This document shows positions 1 to 12,276 of a stretch of 64,000 nt of DNA, in pieces. Each line of letters starts with the position of its first letter. The first letter of the stretch is position 1. The stretch comes from Pseudisothecium myosuroides (lineage: Eukaryota; Streptophyta; Bryopsida; Hypnales; Lembophyllaceae): contig OX637295.1 of NCBI GenBank assembly GCA_951799445.1, forward strand, positions 23,374,001 through 23,438,000, read 5' to 3'. The position numbers were made by a program, and so were the translations under genes. The notes under the pieces are model-generated. The model searched no databases, had not been told where the DNA came from, and saw nothing but the letters and a program-made list of their open reading frames with translations.

Positions 1-1583
1 AAAATATTCCATCAATGTTTCAAATGACATTAGATTGATTTTTAGTTGTAAAATTACTTTGAAAACGTATAGTAAAAATGTTGAAATAACAATGAAACAA
101 GGGGGGAGGAAAATTTGAGATGTAACTATGAACGGCTTTATTTTCTATAAACAAAATTGAAAGGTGTTGAATATGGTACAATTTTAGTAGTGGAGAATTT
201 GCAAAGAGGGGTTGGAAGGGACATGTTTATAGAACTGAACACCATTGTCCTCGATTATTTTCTTCCAAATTACTCAATCCTATGTAATTTTAGAGCTCAT
301 CATTGCTTACATTTTGAAAACATTTTTTCTTTGATTAGTTTTAAAAATTCATTTATTTTTTCTAAACTTACTGCAAATTAAATGGAATTTATTTCCCAAA
401 TGCCAAAAGTCAATTCAAACCAGACCTACATGTGCTATTAATAGTATGTAACATTGTACAAACTTTCTGACATTCTTACTTTGTTTGATGTTCAAATTTA
501 TGATTAGAAAATATTCATATCAAGCTTTTAATATCTTTCATGATTAGTATTTGTCAAATCAATTGAAAAACACATAACTTTTAAGTACTTGAAAAGTACA
601 ATTTTTTTCATTGCTTGAATGAAAGTTTGTTGTGGTTGACAAAACTTATGCATTACACATATATATATGAAACAAATATGTACAATGGAGGGTTGACAAT
701 AAAAACATTACTACTTAGATTCTCATAAAGTAATTATGTGTACATGTGATTGAATATGCAATTGCACATTGTTTGTATACAGAAACTACCAAACTCTTGT
801 AGGATTTTAGTAGAAGTCAGTATAGTACTCTAAAATCTCCTCAAAAAAAAAAAATTGAACTAGAAGAAGTGGGAGAAGCAAGCTAACATTTATTCCTAAA
901 ATCCGCTTGAGATTTTGAAGCCTCATATAAGAGTTGTAGACAAATTCTAAAGGGGGTGGGATGGAAGGGACATTTTCTTGGACATTTTCAAACACCTCCT
1001 CTGAAATTTGTTCAAAAGTTTTAGGTGGAGTGTTGAAATCTCAAACGGATTTTTGGAGATAAAAGTGTACTTGATTCCCCAACTTTTCTTGGTTTGAAGT
1101 TTTTTTGAAAAATATAGTCTACTATGTCCAAATGAGGTTTGAAATTTGACTTTTATCACAATTCCTGCATTTCCACTTGACCATGAGTGGAGGAGCTCTT
1201 TTTTGTCCTAATTCACATATCCCACATGGTTTGTTTCACCCACCACTATTCCACTAGTATAAAGAGCTTCTCTCTTCTCCCACTTCAACACAAAATTGGC
1301 TATGGGGTGTAAATGAATATGTGACAAGAATGAAATATGTGGCACAAGATCCACATCATTGGTTCAATTTTCTTATTGAAAATCTTGTGTACCAGTTCAT
1401 TCTATTCTACTTTGTTGGAAAAATCAATTATAAACCAAAATTAGAAGCAGATTGTGGGGTCCTCAGAGGGCTGTGGAGCAGCCCCTGATCTGCCCGCATC
1501 CCAGCCCTGCCCCCGAAAGAGGCTCAGTGAGACATTGTGTCTAACAACCCCCTCTGTAATGACACTGGAATTTTAATTAACAG
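1..1583. other. AT-rich intergenic DNA with one GC-rich patch
   Basis: No gene is recognisable. The reading frames here are short and of AT-rich, low-complexity composition. The only compositional anomaly is a GC-rich patch at about 1447-1530, rich in C runs, that contrasts sharply with its surroundings; I could not assign it to a family. Confidence 0.6.
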
Positions 1584-2004
1584 CAGGTGCGAACGTACCC
1601 TAAGTTGATCCCCTCTAAGTTAATAAAACGTTGTCAGGAAGTATTAATCGTCGATCCCAACCAATGAATGGGGAGTGCCGGTAGTTAGTTACAAGTTAGC
1701 CGGTTGAAATCAGGATTTGCCTAATTGGTTTCAAAATCTTCGGAAAAAAACCGATCATTTAAGAGAAAAATTAAAGAATATTCTTTCTTTTTTAAAGGCC
1801 TAGCCGAGAAAATGCTTCAAACAACCGGTTGGTCCGAGAAATTGTAGGATTTTAGCCGGTTGAGCTGAAAAACTCCCCGGACTGTGATCCCAACTTAACA
1901 GTATGAACCACATACGAACATGATGACCCTCCCTAATGTAATAACCTCTCTAACTCAATGTGTCAGACCGGTCCCAACTCTATCAACTTAGAGAGGTTCT
2001 ACTG
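1584..2004. mobile_element. Emigrant/pogo-like MITE
   Basis: The right end reads, on the minus strand, CAGTAGAACCTCTCTAAG and continues GTTGAT. The left end reads CAGGTGCGAACGTACCCTAA and also continues GTTGAT, so both ends begin CAG and share CTAAGTTGAT. TA follows the right end. Plant Emigrant/Lemi1 elements of the pogo group have very similar termini and duplicate TA. There is no coding capacity. The left end is degenerate, so the left boundary is approximate. A pogo-type transposase relic lies at 58.7-59.4 kb in this window. Confidence 0.5.
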
Positions 2005-2014
2005 TAGTGAACTT

Positions 2015-2470
2015 AGGTTGCCCCATACTAATTTCTTAACATTTGACAGTATATAAATAATTACTATTACTTTACAAGAATGCATTACTTTTGAATTAAG
2101 TATTATTGTAATTGGGACTTGTGAACCTCCATGTGTACAAATGAAAACATTGGTAGACATATTTGTTGACTTTGATGGCTTGTAAAGTAACTTTATTGAA
2201 GTCATGCAACCTAATTGTTAAGGCAACCTAATTTCACTATTTTGTAATAGTGAAATTAGTTTGCCTTACCAACTAGGTTGCCTTACCCCAAGAAAGTTAC
2301 TCTGCAAGTCATCAAAGTCAACAGTATTTGTACAAATACTTCCTTTGTACACATAGAGGTTCATGAGTCTTAATTACAACAATATCTAATTCAAAAGTAA
2401 TGCATTCTTGTAAAGTAATAGTAAATATTTATATAGTGTCAAATTTTAAGAAATTAGTGAGGGGCAACCT
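2015..2470. mobile_element. Foldback element, near-perfect ~456-bp palindrome
   Basis: The outer ends are AGGTTGCCCC (from 2015) and GGGGCAACCT (to 2470). Sequence such as TACTTTACAAGAATGCATTA on the left recurs in inverted orientation on the right. The two arms are about 225 bp each and meet near 2243 with almost no spacer. This is a class II foldback/MITE or a recent hairpin-type insertion. It has no coding content; a short minus-strand frame across it reflects the palindrome. Confidence 0.65.
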
Positions 2471-3217
2471 AATTTTTTTATTTTGTGTAAATATTCATGC
2501 ATCCCAAAAGTGGATGTGCCTTGGTCAACCTTGATTGTAACTTTCAATATAATCATTTTGGGTATTTGATTTTAAACTAAGAAATTGAAGCTTGACAAGA
2601 TCTCTTTCTACTTTATCTCAAAATTTTGAAAAAATCCAAAAATTGAAAGAATTATTGCAATTGCAAACTCCATATATTAAAATCTAAATAACACAGTATG
2701 TTATATTTTTCATTCATATTTTTTCCTTTTAAAATAGATTTTCAATTTAAATTATGGAATTAAGATTTTCATTCTAACCTTCATTTACAGTCAAAATTCC
2801 AAATTATTCTAATATATATTTATAATTTCTATAATTTCATTTCCACTTTTAACTTTAAAAAATCACAAGAATTTGATTTTTCCATCAAAAAATTTGAAAA
2901 AAAAAGTTAATAGAAAAAAAAGTCCACAAGCAAAAAATATCAAAATTTTATACTTCAATTAAATAAAAGGTTAAATTAAATTTGATAGCAAAATTTGACT
3001 TAAGGTCATTGTTGTTGCTATTTTGTGCGTAAAAAATAAAATAACCAAATTTAAAAAATTTACACTAATCTCCATTGCTACTTGTACCTTTTGAGAAAAT
3101 TTCAAATAATTTGGATTGTTTTTACTTTTTTACTTTTTTACTTTTTACTTTTTGCAATAAAAATGATAATAATTATAATTTTTCATAAAACAAATTGAAA
3201 TTTCTCATAGTGATATA
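2471..3217. other. AT-rich intergenic DNA
   Basis: Extremely AT-rich with poly-A and poly-T tracts, including TACTTTTT-type runs near 3125-3150. I see no gene, RNA or structured repeat here. Confidence 0.6.
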
Positions 3218-4016
3218 CTCTCTCCATCCCAAAATAAATCCAGAGTTTTTAAATATACTCGTCCCAAATTCAATTTGACATTGTTTCTCCACAACTTGAT
3301 GGACAACAATTGAAGCTAGTTCAAACATCCTAAGGCAAAAAAATTGCAAATGCCATGCTCTTGAATCTATATAGCAATTCAAATCTATGCTAAGGGAATC
3401 GAAACACAACTTCTAACAATCAAAGGTGAAGAATTCATCCCAAAACTATGTAGAAACTGCTACTAATAAATCTCGTGTTGAAAATTTCTCTAAATTGAAT
3501 ATCAAGGCATTGTCGAAATTGAATACAAAGGACATCAATGGATGTCATTGCATCAACATTGCTTGGATAATGATCAAAATTAATACCACTAGAGCAATTT
3601 TCAAAGGGGCAAAAATTTGTCACTTTCGTTGCCTGTTTTCAACATGCGCTGCTTCATTGTTGACTTCTATTCTTCACTATAAAAAACTTGTGTTTCAGGT
3701 AACGAACCCCAATTTTGCAAAAGAATTTTAGGTGATGTCAATGTTGACAACCCAATGTTTTTATGTCAACATTGATGTTACATTAAACGTTCTTGTTGAC
3801 ATAAAAACATTGGGTTGTCAACATTGACATCACCTAAAATCCGTATAAAAAAATTGGGGTTCGTTATCTAAAACACAGGTTTTTTATAGTGCTTTCACAC
3901 CTAGTGGGCTTTAGTAAAAGCTATAGTAACTATGCAATCCCTTGAAAATAGGAGCAACTCATGCGTTAATCTAGCCATTTTTAGAAAAAATCCAATTTAT
4001 TTCGGGACGGAGGGAG
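3218..4016. mobile_element. Stowaway-like MITE interrupted by a CACTA MITE
   Basis: The left end is CTCTCTCCATCCCAAAATAA and the right end, on the minus strand, is CTCCCTCCGTCCCGAAATAA. This is the classic Stowaway (Tc1/mariner) terminus. TA flanks both sides (3216-3217 and 4017-4018). The 799-bp length is inflated by a nested CACTA MITE at 3675-3891. A 101-aa frame inside spans the nested insertion and is not a gene. Confidence 0.7.
3675..3891. mobile_element. CACTA-type MITE (nested)
   Basis: The element starts CACTATAAAAAAC and ends TTTTTTATAGTG. The arms are about 95 bp and nearly perfect inverted copies; a block near AACCCCAATTTT is shared by both. It is flanked by the 3-bp direct repeat CTT (3672-3674 and 3892-3894). 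CACTA/CAGTA elements duplicate 3 bp, so the boundaries are well defined. It has no coding content. Confidence 0.8.
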
Positions 4017-4128
4017 TACAATTCATAGTTTCAAGTAATTAAAATGTAGGATTGATATTTGAAGACAATCTTATAGACTACATTCAACTTAGACATAATG
4101 TTTGACCAATTGGCAATGGATCTCATCC

Positions 4129-5050
4129 TTAATTCCTAAAAGACCAAGGCCTTTCTTTCGCCAAAAACACTTGACACTGCCATTTCTATTGCAAAGAGTA
4201 AAAAAAATTGAGAATTATTTGTTTGGGACATTTAATTATAGGATCTTATGCCTAACTAGTATGAAATTGTGTGGAATAAGTTTCAGAATCTTTGACTGCA
4301 CAGATTGCAAGATATTTGTATTTAAAGTTAAGAAAACAAGTTTTTTTGCACATTGCGAGGCTACATTATTTGACTTTGAACCTTCTTAACTTAAATTTTT
4401 TGTACTATAGAGTTGATGTTTAAATCTTTATGGTAGGAAATTGAGTTGAGAGTCTAGGAAAACAAATTAAAAAAACTTAATTTTTCATTCTTAAAAAATT
4501 TGTTAAGTAGAAGTAGATATGAGAGAGAAGGAGAATTTAAATTATTAATATCTATAAGATGGAATTAAAACACACTAATTCCAATGGTGAGATTGTTCTA
4601 GAAAGCAAACCAAACCATGTGGAATTCTTTTTTGAAAAGTTGTAAAAATTGCATTTAAAAGTGAATCCTACAAGTTATTTTTTCAAGAAGATGCTTAGAT
4701 TGCCCAAAAAACAAGATTGTCTATAACTTCCACATCGCTTATCCAAATGAAATGAATCAAAGCTTTCCCATGTAGAGGAAATATAATCTATGAGAGAGAA
4801 AAAAAATTTAAATACAAATTTTTAAATTTTTTTTTGTTGCCCGATCTCCCTTGTTTTGAGCTTATTTGAGCATAATTTTTGTTCCCAGGTACCAATTGAA
4901 AAAAAATTATATTCCCACAAAGCTAATCAATTTTTCTATATTCAATTTTTTTTTGAAAAATCATGACAAAACTTGAGACCATAGGTACCTTGCCCAAAAT
5001 CTAATTTGTTCCTCAAAAGGACAATCAATTTATAGTCTTTTAGGAGTTAA
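4129..5050. mobile_element. piggyBac-type MITE, family 1, reverse orientation
   Basis: TTAA lies at both outer ends (4129-4132, 5047-5050). The internal sequence matches the copy at 12277-13201 in inverted orientation; for example, the stretch around TAGGATCTTATGCCTAACTA corresponds to the minus strand of the 13060-13110 region. It is 922 bp, close to the other copies (925-932 bp). TTAA duplication and C-rich ends with CCTAAAAGACC are piggyBac hallmarks. The 95-aa plus-strand frame inside is not accepted as a gene. Confidence 0.65.
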
Positions 5051-8000
5051 AACAACTCATTGGAGATCAAACTACAATGCAAGACCTTCCCTTTTTATAC
5101 AAAATTCCAAAGATGAACATCTAAACTTCTATCTTAAATAGTAGGATTCGTTTGCATCCATCAGACACTTAGTGTCTGCAATGACATTATAGGGTTAGAA
5201 AGTCAACTTGTACCAAAATTGAAAATAGTCAAAGAAATAACTCAGATTTGTGTTGGAACTGGCATACATTAATCTCTAAATGCCCAAGGCCTTTTTAGAG
5301 CTTCTTGGAATTTGCTCAAATCTAAACTAAAATACAACTTAAATATAACTACGCATCCTACGTTCTCAAACTTCAAATTTCTTTACACTTTATACTCTAT
5401 TTTGTCACAATAAGTCAATGAAATTTTATATTTATATTTTTCAAAGATGAAATCACATGTCATTTGTAAGTCATGAAAATTTCAGTTTATTCAGTTATGG
5501 AGATTTGAAATTATTGAATGTGTATACTTATACAAAAAAAGTGAAGATAATTCATATTTAATACAAAATTAGCGCAAAAATATCTAAATTTTTTATAATA
5601 AGTGTGTATTATATTGAAAAATATTCTAGTGCAAACTAAAATTCTAGGTCATTTTATAAATAGAATTTAAATATCCCATGGTAATTGATCCCAAGTTCAA
5701 ATTGCAATAAAATTTTAAATTGGAAGAGAAGCTAGACTTGATTAATTTCAGTTCATATCTAGATGAAGGAGCTACAAGTTGCCAAATTCACTACAAGGTG
5801 ATCAATGGCACACATTTAAATTTATACAATAATATGCAAGAACTTTAATTATGATGAACTAACTCAGTGTGTGACATCAAGAAAGATTTTGTGGACCACT
5901 CCACAAAAATATGGATGAAATCTTGATGTTTTATATCCTTTAAAAGACTTTGAATGTCATCCAAAGAAAGAATTTGGCTTCTTAACCACTAAAAGGACCA
6001 CGAGTGCAAATTTTGAACAACAAATGAATAGAAGCATATGATCCATCAATTTTTTTTTGAAGATTCTTGTATTAGGTATTTAACATTTGTACAATATAAA
6101 TTATGGAGATTTTGCTTTGCAAATATTCTATGATTCAAAAGGTGTTGGTAGGTCTAGCCTCAAAAATATCTTTATCATTCAAAAAATGACCCTTCAAAAA
6201 TTACTTTAATCAAAAAATAAAATAAAAAACTTCAAAAATCACTATGGTTAGAACTTAACATTTTGAATTCATAGAAAAAAATTCTTATAAAAATCATAAA
6301 TATTCAATCTACAATCAATTTTAGAAGGAATTTTTAATTTCTAGCTTCAAATTTTATTGTAAAATATTGGTTTATATATTTGTTGATTAAACCATATGGA
6401 TGTGATCTATAAATCATATTTTACAACTATTATTTGAGAGTCATCATTAAAATATTGTTCTAGGTTGCATTTTATAATAGATCTTCACAATTTTGGAAAT
6501 TCTCTAGTCCTTTGGGGGTCAAGTGTTCCAAGGTTAATCTTGAACCACCAAAAAGACATTTTGTGTCCTTTGGATGATTTTGGAGAGGCCTCAAGGATTA
6601 AAAAAATATATTTTCTCATCCCAATCTTTAAGGGGGAGTTGCTTAAACCCATTTATAAATAATAGCATTGGATATTCCATCCTTATAATATTTTTATTTT
6701 CTTAAAATCCTCATTTTATTGCCATTTGAACTTTAGGTCTTTGTAACTAGAAAGTGCTAATTTTCTAATTTTAGAATGACACAATAACTTGATTTGCACA
6801 ACAATGCTCTACAGTATAATGTATACTTTTAGAAAAAATTCAGATTTTTTAAACATATTTTCTATTTGATATGAATTTCTCACTATTTATTCAAAAATTC
6901 ACAATAATTTCAACCTTTCACAAAAAAAAATTGAAATTCTTATAACTTTTAGAAGACATGTATTTACCTCTCTAAGAAATAAATATCAAAAAAAGTTTTA
7001 TTCATATATAGTTGCAAAATGAGAAAATACAAAAAGATGAACTTTGATGTTTGAAAAAGTATTCATAGGCCCATCCTTTCATAAGAGTCTGTTCATTCAT
7101 GTTCCCACAATTGAGCCCACTGCCTATAAGGCAAAGGCAAGTGACATATGAACTATATTTCCTTGTTAGAGGGTAGAATCTATTCTATTTATGGTTTTAA
7201 TGGGATTTTAAATGGCGTAAGTAATAAATGGGTTTTGTATGATGTAATAATTATGTGCATTGAGGTCTTAATTTATTATATGAGAGGATAATTTCTACCT
7301 ATAGGGGAAGATTTAGCAATGGTGCACAATGGTTCGCAAATGTTCAAAAGTAATATAGGCAAATGAAAGTGAAACATGTATTAAAATCAATAGTGGCATT
7401 TTTGGGCCCATCATTCTTAATCCGTGAGCATCCAATGTGTGTTTACTGAAATTAAGACCCTTTTTGAACTCATTCCAATCGAACTGTCATCCAAAACGAG
7501 ATCCATAGAGACTAACCGTACCAATCAATAGTGAGTAGAAATAGGCCCAAAGCTGCAAGGAAACGGAGAAATGATTTGACTTTATTGTTGAAAAGATTAT
7601 AATAGTCAAACAAGGCAATCTTTCAATTTTGGAAGGCTAGATTTGAGGCGCTGGGACTCTCAGGGGTTAAGAATTCATTTCTTATGTCAAGTACGATTGT
7701 GACATGTGGATATTTAAAAGTAGTAGCACTTTAAGATTGTCACATAGGTATATTTTTATATAATAGTCAGATAGAAGATTGTACTAAAGATCATATGAAA
7801 AGAGACGTACAAAAGCAATACATACTTATTTGGGTAGAAATACTTGCAACTCACAGCTTGTTAGTTTAATAAATGGTATGTTGTTTATTTTGTAAGGACT
7901 TATTTTATGAGCCGAAAACATAATTTGCTTGATGCACAATCTAGGTAAGTTGGGGTGGATTCCTTTAACCACTAACTATGCTCAAAACTAAATTGTATTT

Positions 8001-8518
8001 TTTGAAGTTTTGGTCAATTGTTGCAGTTTGACTTTTGACTATTGTGGTAGTATAAATTAAATGTTTGGATGTACAATTTTGTTGCAAATCTAAAAGTCAA
8101 ATATCATTTGTGCACGTATGCAAGTTCTAATGCATTTTCACATTTTGTTCTTAAAATTTAAAATTCTATAAATTATTGAAGGACTAGTAAAGAGTTGCCA
8201 CTTGGTAGTTTTTTGACACTAGAGAACATTCCCCTCTAAGGACAATGGCAAAAATAATTAGCTTTTAGGCCCTAAAAATTGTAATTCAATAGTTTTTTAT
8301 TTTCTTCCCTTCCTACTTTATATATTTTTATTACAACAATACACCATGTGGAATTTAGAACAAGTCTTTTTTTTAAAATTTGGTGAATTTATAAGTAAAT
8401 TTCTATGTTTGCTCTTCACAAAGGTATCATAGTATTGCAAGGTGTAGAAATCTTCTACAAAATGGATTCAAATTTTGATTTTGGGTGTAGTAATTCTCAA
8501 CCTAAGCATCCAACGATG
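5051..8518. other. AT-rich intergenic DNA with fragments of TTAA elements
   Basis: No gene seen. At 5269 the sequence TTAATCTCTAAATGCCCAAG, followed by GCC, matches one end of the element at 53343-54000, so a fragment of that family is present; its other end was not found. At 7416-7669 a weak pair of ends (TTAATCCGTGAG and, at the other side, CAGGGGTTAA) may mark a ~250-bp TTAA MITE. The remaining sequence is low-complexity AT-rich DNA. Confidence 0.5.
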
Positions 8519-8751
8519 TTAGTATGTGAGCCCAAGAATGTGAGCTTGTGAGCATTGAGCCTACAATATAGGTACCTATAATATAGATACCACACACTAT
8601 AGAAGATGTATGTATCATAACCACCTATAATATGGGTATTTGTAACATATATACCCTATAACCATAGACGGTTTCTATAGTATATACACCTATAATATAA
8701 GTGTATAGTATTCTAGGCTCATGGGCTCACACTTCTATGCTCACATCATAG
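8519..8751. mobile_element. Inverted-repeat MITE (GTGAGC family), copy 1
   Basis: The left end holds ATGTGAGCCC and GTGAGCATTGAGCCT. The right end holds AGGCTCATGGGCTCACA and GCTCACATCATAGC, an imperfect inverted repeat of about 40 bp. The interior repeats a TATAATATAGGTACC-like unit. A related element lies at 51369-51577. The boundaries are approximate and no target duplication was confirmed. Confidence 0.5.
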
Positions 8752-10904
8752 CAACCCTCCCTAAGCATCTACATTATAATACAATATGTAAACTAAATTC
8801 AACATACTCTAATCCCGAAAATTCCAACCAAGCATTTAATGGGCACTACCCAATATGGTGCTACAGTTTGAGGACTACGATTTGAATCACCATAATATAC
8901 CTTACTTGAAATTTCATATTTTTTCATGTAGTTCGTCAAGTTATCCTTCCATCCAATTTCTTTTTGATTGGAATAAAAACTTAATCTTGGGTGATTTTTC
9001 AAACTCAATCCCTTGACTAAAGTAATGCTCATCATAGATTGTTTTTGGAAAGAGACCCAGCCCATGAAAGGTCATCCCAAAAAAAAAATATTCCATGAGT
9101 AGTGCAAGTGGGCAAGAGCTTTTAATAATTTTAGAAAATAGTTGATGGGCTTGGTCATGTTGAATTAATCCTTGTTTTCTTGGTGTAATTCCATTGATTA
9201 CAAGGCTTTGTAATTAATCTTCCATTGCTCAATATTTGTGAATATTGGCATGCATGTTCTCAACTATTCATTATTGCAATTGGTCAAAAACAAAAAACTT
9301 GACATTTGTGAAAATTTTGAAATATGCCATCTGAAATCATTTTACTTTAGGAAAAAATAAATGTTGTTTTTCAGAAAACTAAACTTTGATTGCAAATATT
9401 TCAAAATCTATATGGTAAAAAACATTTGAAAATTAGGGGAATGTCGGTGTAGGCACACCTCGAGGCACACCGAGCAAAAGGTGCCTTTACTTAGAGAAGT
9501 GAGTAGGCCTTGGATTTCCAAGTCAGTCACAACCTTGTACACCTACATCCACCTACCATATGCGCACTTGAGGAAGATAACCTCAAAAATTAGAGGGCTT
9601 ACTGATTTGATAGTAATGAACGAGATCCTATGATTATATCTTTAAAAAAATGATTTAAGAATCATTTGTTTGTTGATCTTTAGAAATAAAAATTTAGAAG
9701 CGATTTTAGAAGGAGGATCCCTTTGAATCTTTAGTGGCTAATATTTCTTGAATTTTGAAGTTGAGATTCTTCCACATGCACGCAATGGAAGAAGACACTA
9801 TACTTTGATCGCATAAATCTCATAAATGGTAAAGAATTTTGAATTGAAACTTTGGAGCGGCTAATTTTTGGATGGACTGTCGGCATGGTGTGGAGTCATG
9901 TGGTAGTTTTTGGATCATCTATATGGGATATTTTAATTTTTTTAAATTTAAAAATAATATTTTTTTGCTTTTCGGATTAGACTAAATCAATAACCAAATC
10001 AACATTTTTGTTCTATATTGTCCAAGTCAACGGGACCTCTTGACACAAACGATATCAACACTTTTTTATTAGATTTTTGTTAATTTGGTATTTTCTAGCA
10101 TTGAATCCGTATATAGCAAAATCTAATATCAGATGGCAGCTAACAACCACTTCACACTTGTTGCTTTAATCTTCTCCATCGTCATCAATATCTCAATCCA
10201 CTATGGCAACAACAACTTCTAAGTTTACTAAGGCTGTAGTTACTAAAGCCTTAGAAATGACATGAGTATTTGGAGGTCCTCTTTCTGCGTGCGAGGACAT
10301 TTAATAGGAGAACATGAGAATGCATATATTATCTACTCCATAGCAACCATGACCTTGACCTTCTTCTTGGCTTTCATTGGAATCCACCATTAATATTCCA
10401 CCTTGAAATTCCCAGATATTGGACTTTGGGTTAATTCAACACATTCTAGTACTCGTCCAAGCCAAATAGGAAGGTAATTGTTCAAAAATTGTTCAATAAT
10501 GTGTTGTCAATTTTTTTATCAAAACCTAAAAAGATGTCAATTTAAAATTGTAGGTCAATAGAAAACAATGGATGAAGGTTTAGAGTGCCAGATAGTGGTC
10601 AAACTTCATCCATCTGTAATTTTTACTAAGAAAGTCCAAAACTTAAGTGTCTTAACAATTTTGATGGTTAATTTCATGCTTTGCAAACTAAAAATATTAA
10701 AGACCTAAAAATAATAAATTAGGATTAAAAGTCTAAAGTAGTAAGTGACAAGTAGATAGTCAATTAGAATCTTTTTAAAACAACTAAGGAACAAATTAAA
10801 GTAAAAGTAATTTAGAAAATCTTAGAGGATTCTACGCTTAGAAAATAGGTCAAAATTAAAGAAAATAACATAGGATGAAGTTTAGTCTTAAAATTGGATG
10901 AAAT
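8752..10904. other. AT-rich intergenic DNA
   Basis: No gene recognised. The longest frame (88 aa, minus strand, 8799-9065) shows no domain I know and no supporting gene structure. A small GC-richer patch at about 9430-9560 carries short repeats of the type GGCACACC but is otherwise unexplained. Confidence 0.5.
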
Positions 10905-11070
10905 CACTAGAAGAAATCTGCTTTGAATTCAACAAAAACTAAGCTTATCCCATGTGTTTGTTCTGTCTATCGCAAAATTTGCTTTGAAAAACGCAAATTT
11001 TGCGATGGACACAACAAACACATGGGGTAAGCTTAGTTTTTGTTGAATTCAAAGCAGGTTTCTTCTAGTG
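10905..11070. mobile_element. CACTA-type MITE
   Basis: The element starts CACTAGAAGAAATCTGCTTT and ends AAAGCAGGTTTCTTCTAGTG. The arms are about 75 bp and nearly perfect; GCTTTGAATTCAACAAAAAC on the left is matched exactly in reverse complement on the right. The 3-bp direct repeat AAT flanks it (10902-10904 and 11071-11073). It is 166 bp and non-coding. Confidence 0.8.
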
Positions 11071-12276
11071 AATTAGTAATTATCCGTCAATTCAAGTAAA
11101 ATGAAAACCATAGGAACTAGAATTAACTTTAACTCAATTCTTCAAATTAAAAGCAAATTTGGATTAGTAGATCAATTGAAATTGATGGATGAAGTTTGTT
11201 AAAACAATTTAGAGGTAGAATTTCATCCGTGCATAGCAAGAAACTCCGATTAGGAAGTATTTTACCATTTCAGAAAGGACATGACATGATCTACTATTTA
11301 GACTAATTAAAAATTAGATGTGGTTAATTTTCCTTTGAAGGTTCGGAGCTTTGGCCCACATTGGCCAAAATTGACTAAAACTGCTAACTTTTGAAGGTTG
11401 TTTTGTTTCAAGTTCACATTTAGATCCATTAGATTTTAGCACAAAACAAGATTGTTCATTTCTTGAAAGGCACAATTAAACAATGCCTATACACTAATTT
11501 AGGAATTTAACAACAAAAACACCAAGAACCTAGTTGTACTTGTTCTATCTCAAGGGTAAAGAGAAATGCTCACAAATGTGCCTTGCAAAGCCGAACCATG
11601 ATTAGGAGATTAAGAATGAGAGTTTGACGTTAGAAGATTATAAAGTTTACAAACATAATTGAAAATGCTCTTCAAATTTACAAACTCATGGCATATATTG
11701 AAGGTGGTTGTGGCTCCAAAAGCCAAATTATGAGTAGGTCAAATAAGTTTTAAATGATTGTGGTTAAACTAAAATATTTATAAAAAAATAGAAGGTTTTT
11801 AAGTTTACACACTAAATATTACATATTATTAAATTTACAAGCATACTAAATTTGAGGTAGGTGGTGGTGAATTGTAAAGCAGGACTATTAAAAGTTCTCA
11901 ACTTCATTAATCATCAAATTATATGCAAACAAAAATATGATCATGGAGATTTACTTCAAGGTTGCTTCAATCAATGACAAGGCTTAACTAGAAAAATTCT
12001 TTTTGACATTTGAAAAATTGACATGAGCAATGAATCAAAAATGACCACCATTCACAACATCATCTATTGATCCCATAAGTAAGGCCCTACCATCCAAGAT
12101 CCAATTACTGGTTCATTCATTTAATTTGAGCGTGATTGTGGCTCAATTATATCGCTAGGAGAAGTTGAAAGAGTATTTGAAGTTAGAACAAAAATGTTTC
12201 AAGCTAAGGCAATACAAGATAATAATATTTGTTGATCTAATATTACATCTTGTACAAACTTTCAATACTAGATATT
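11071..12276. other. AT-rich intergenic DNA
   Basis: Low-complexity AT-rich sequence; no gene, repeat structure or RNA gene was recognised. Confidence 0.55.

Noticed and set aside
8799..9065. 88-aa minus frame
   Set aside because: No recognisable domain, no flanking gene structure, AT-rich context.
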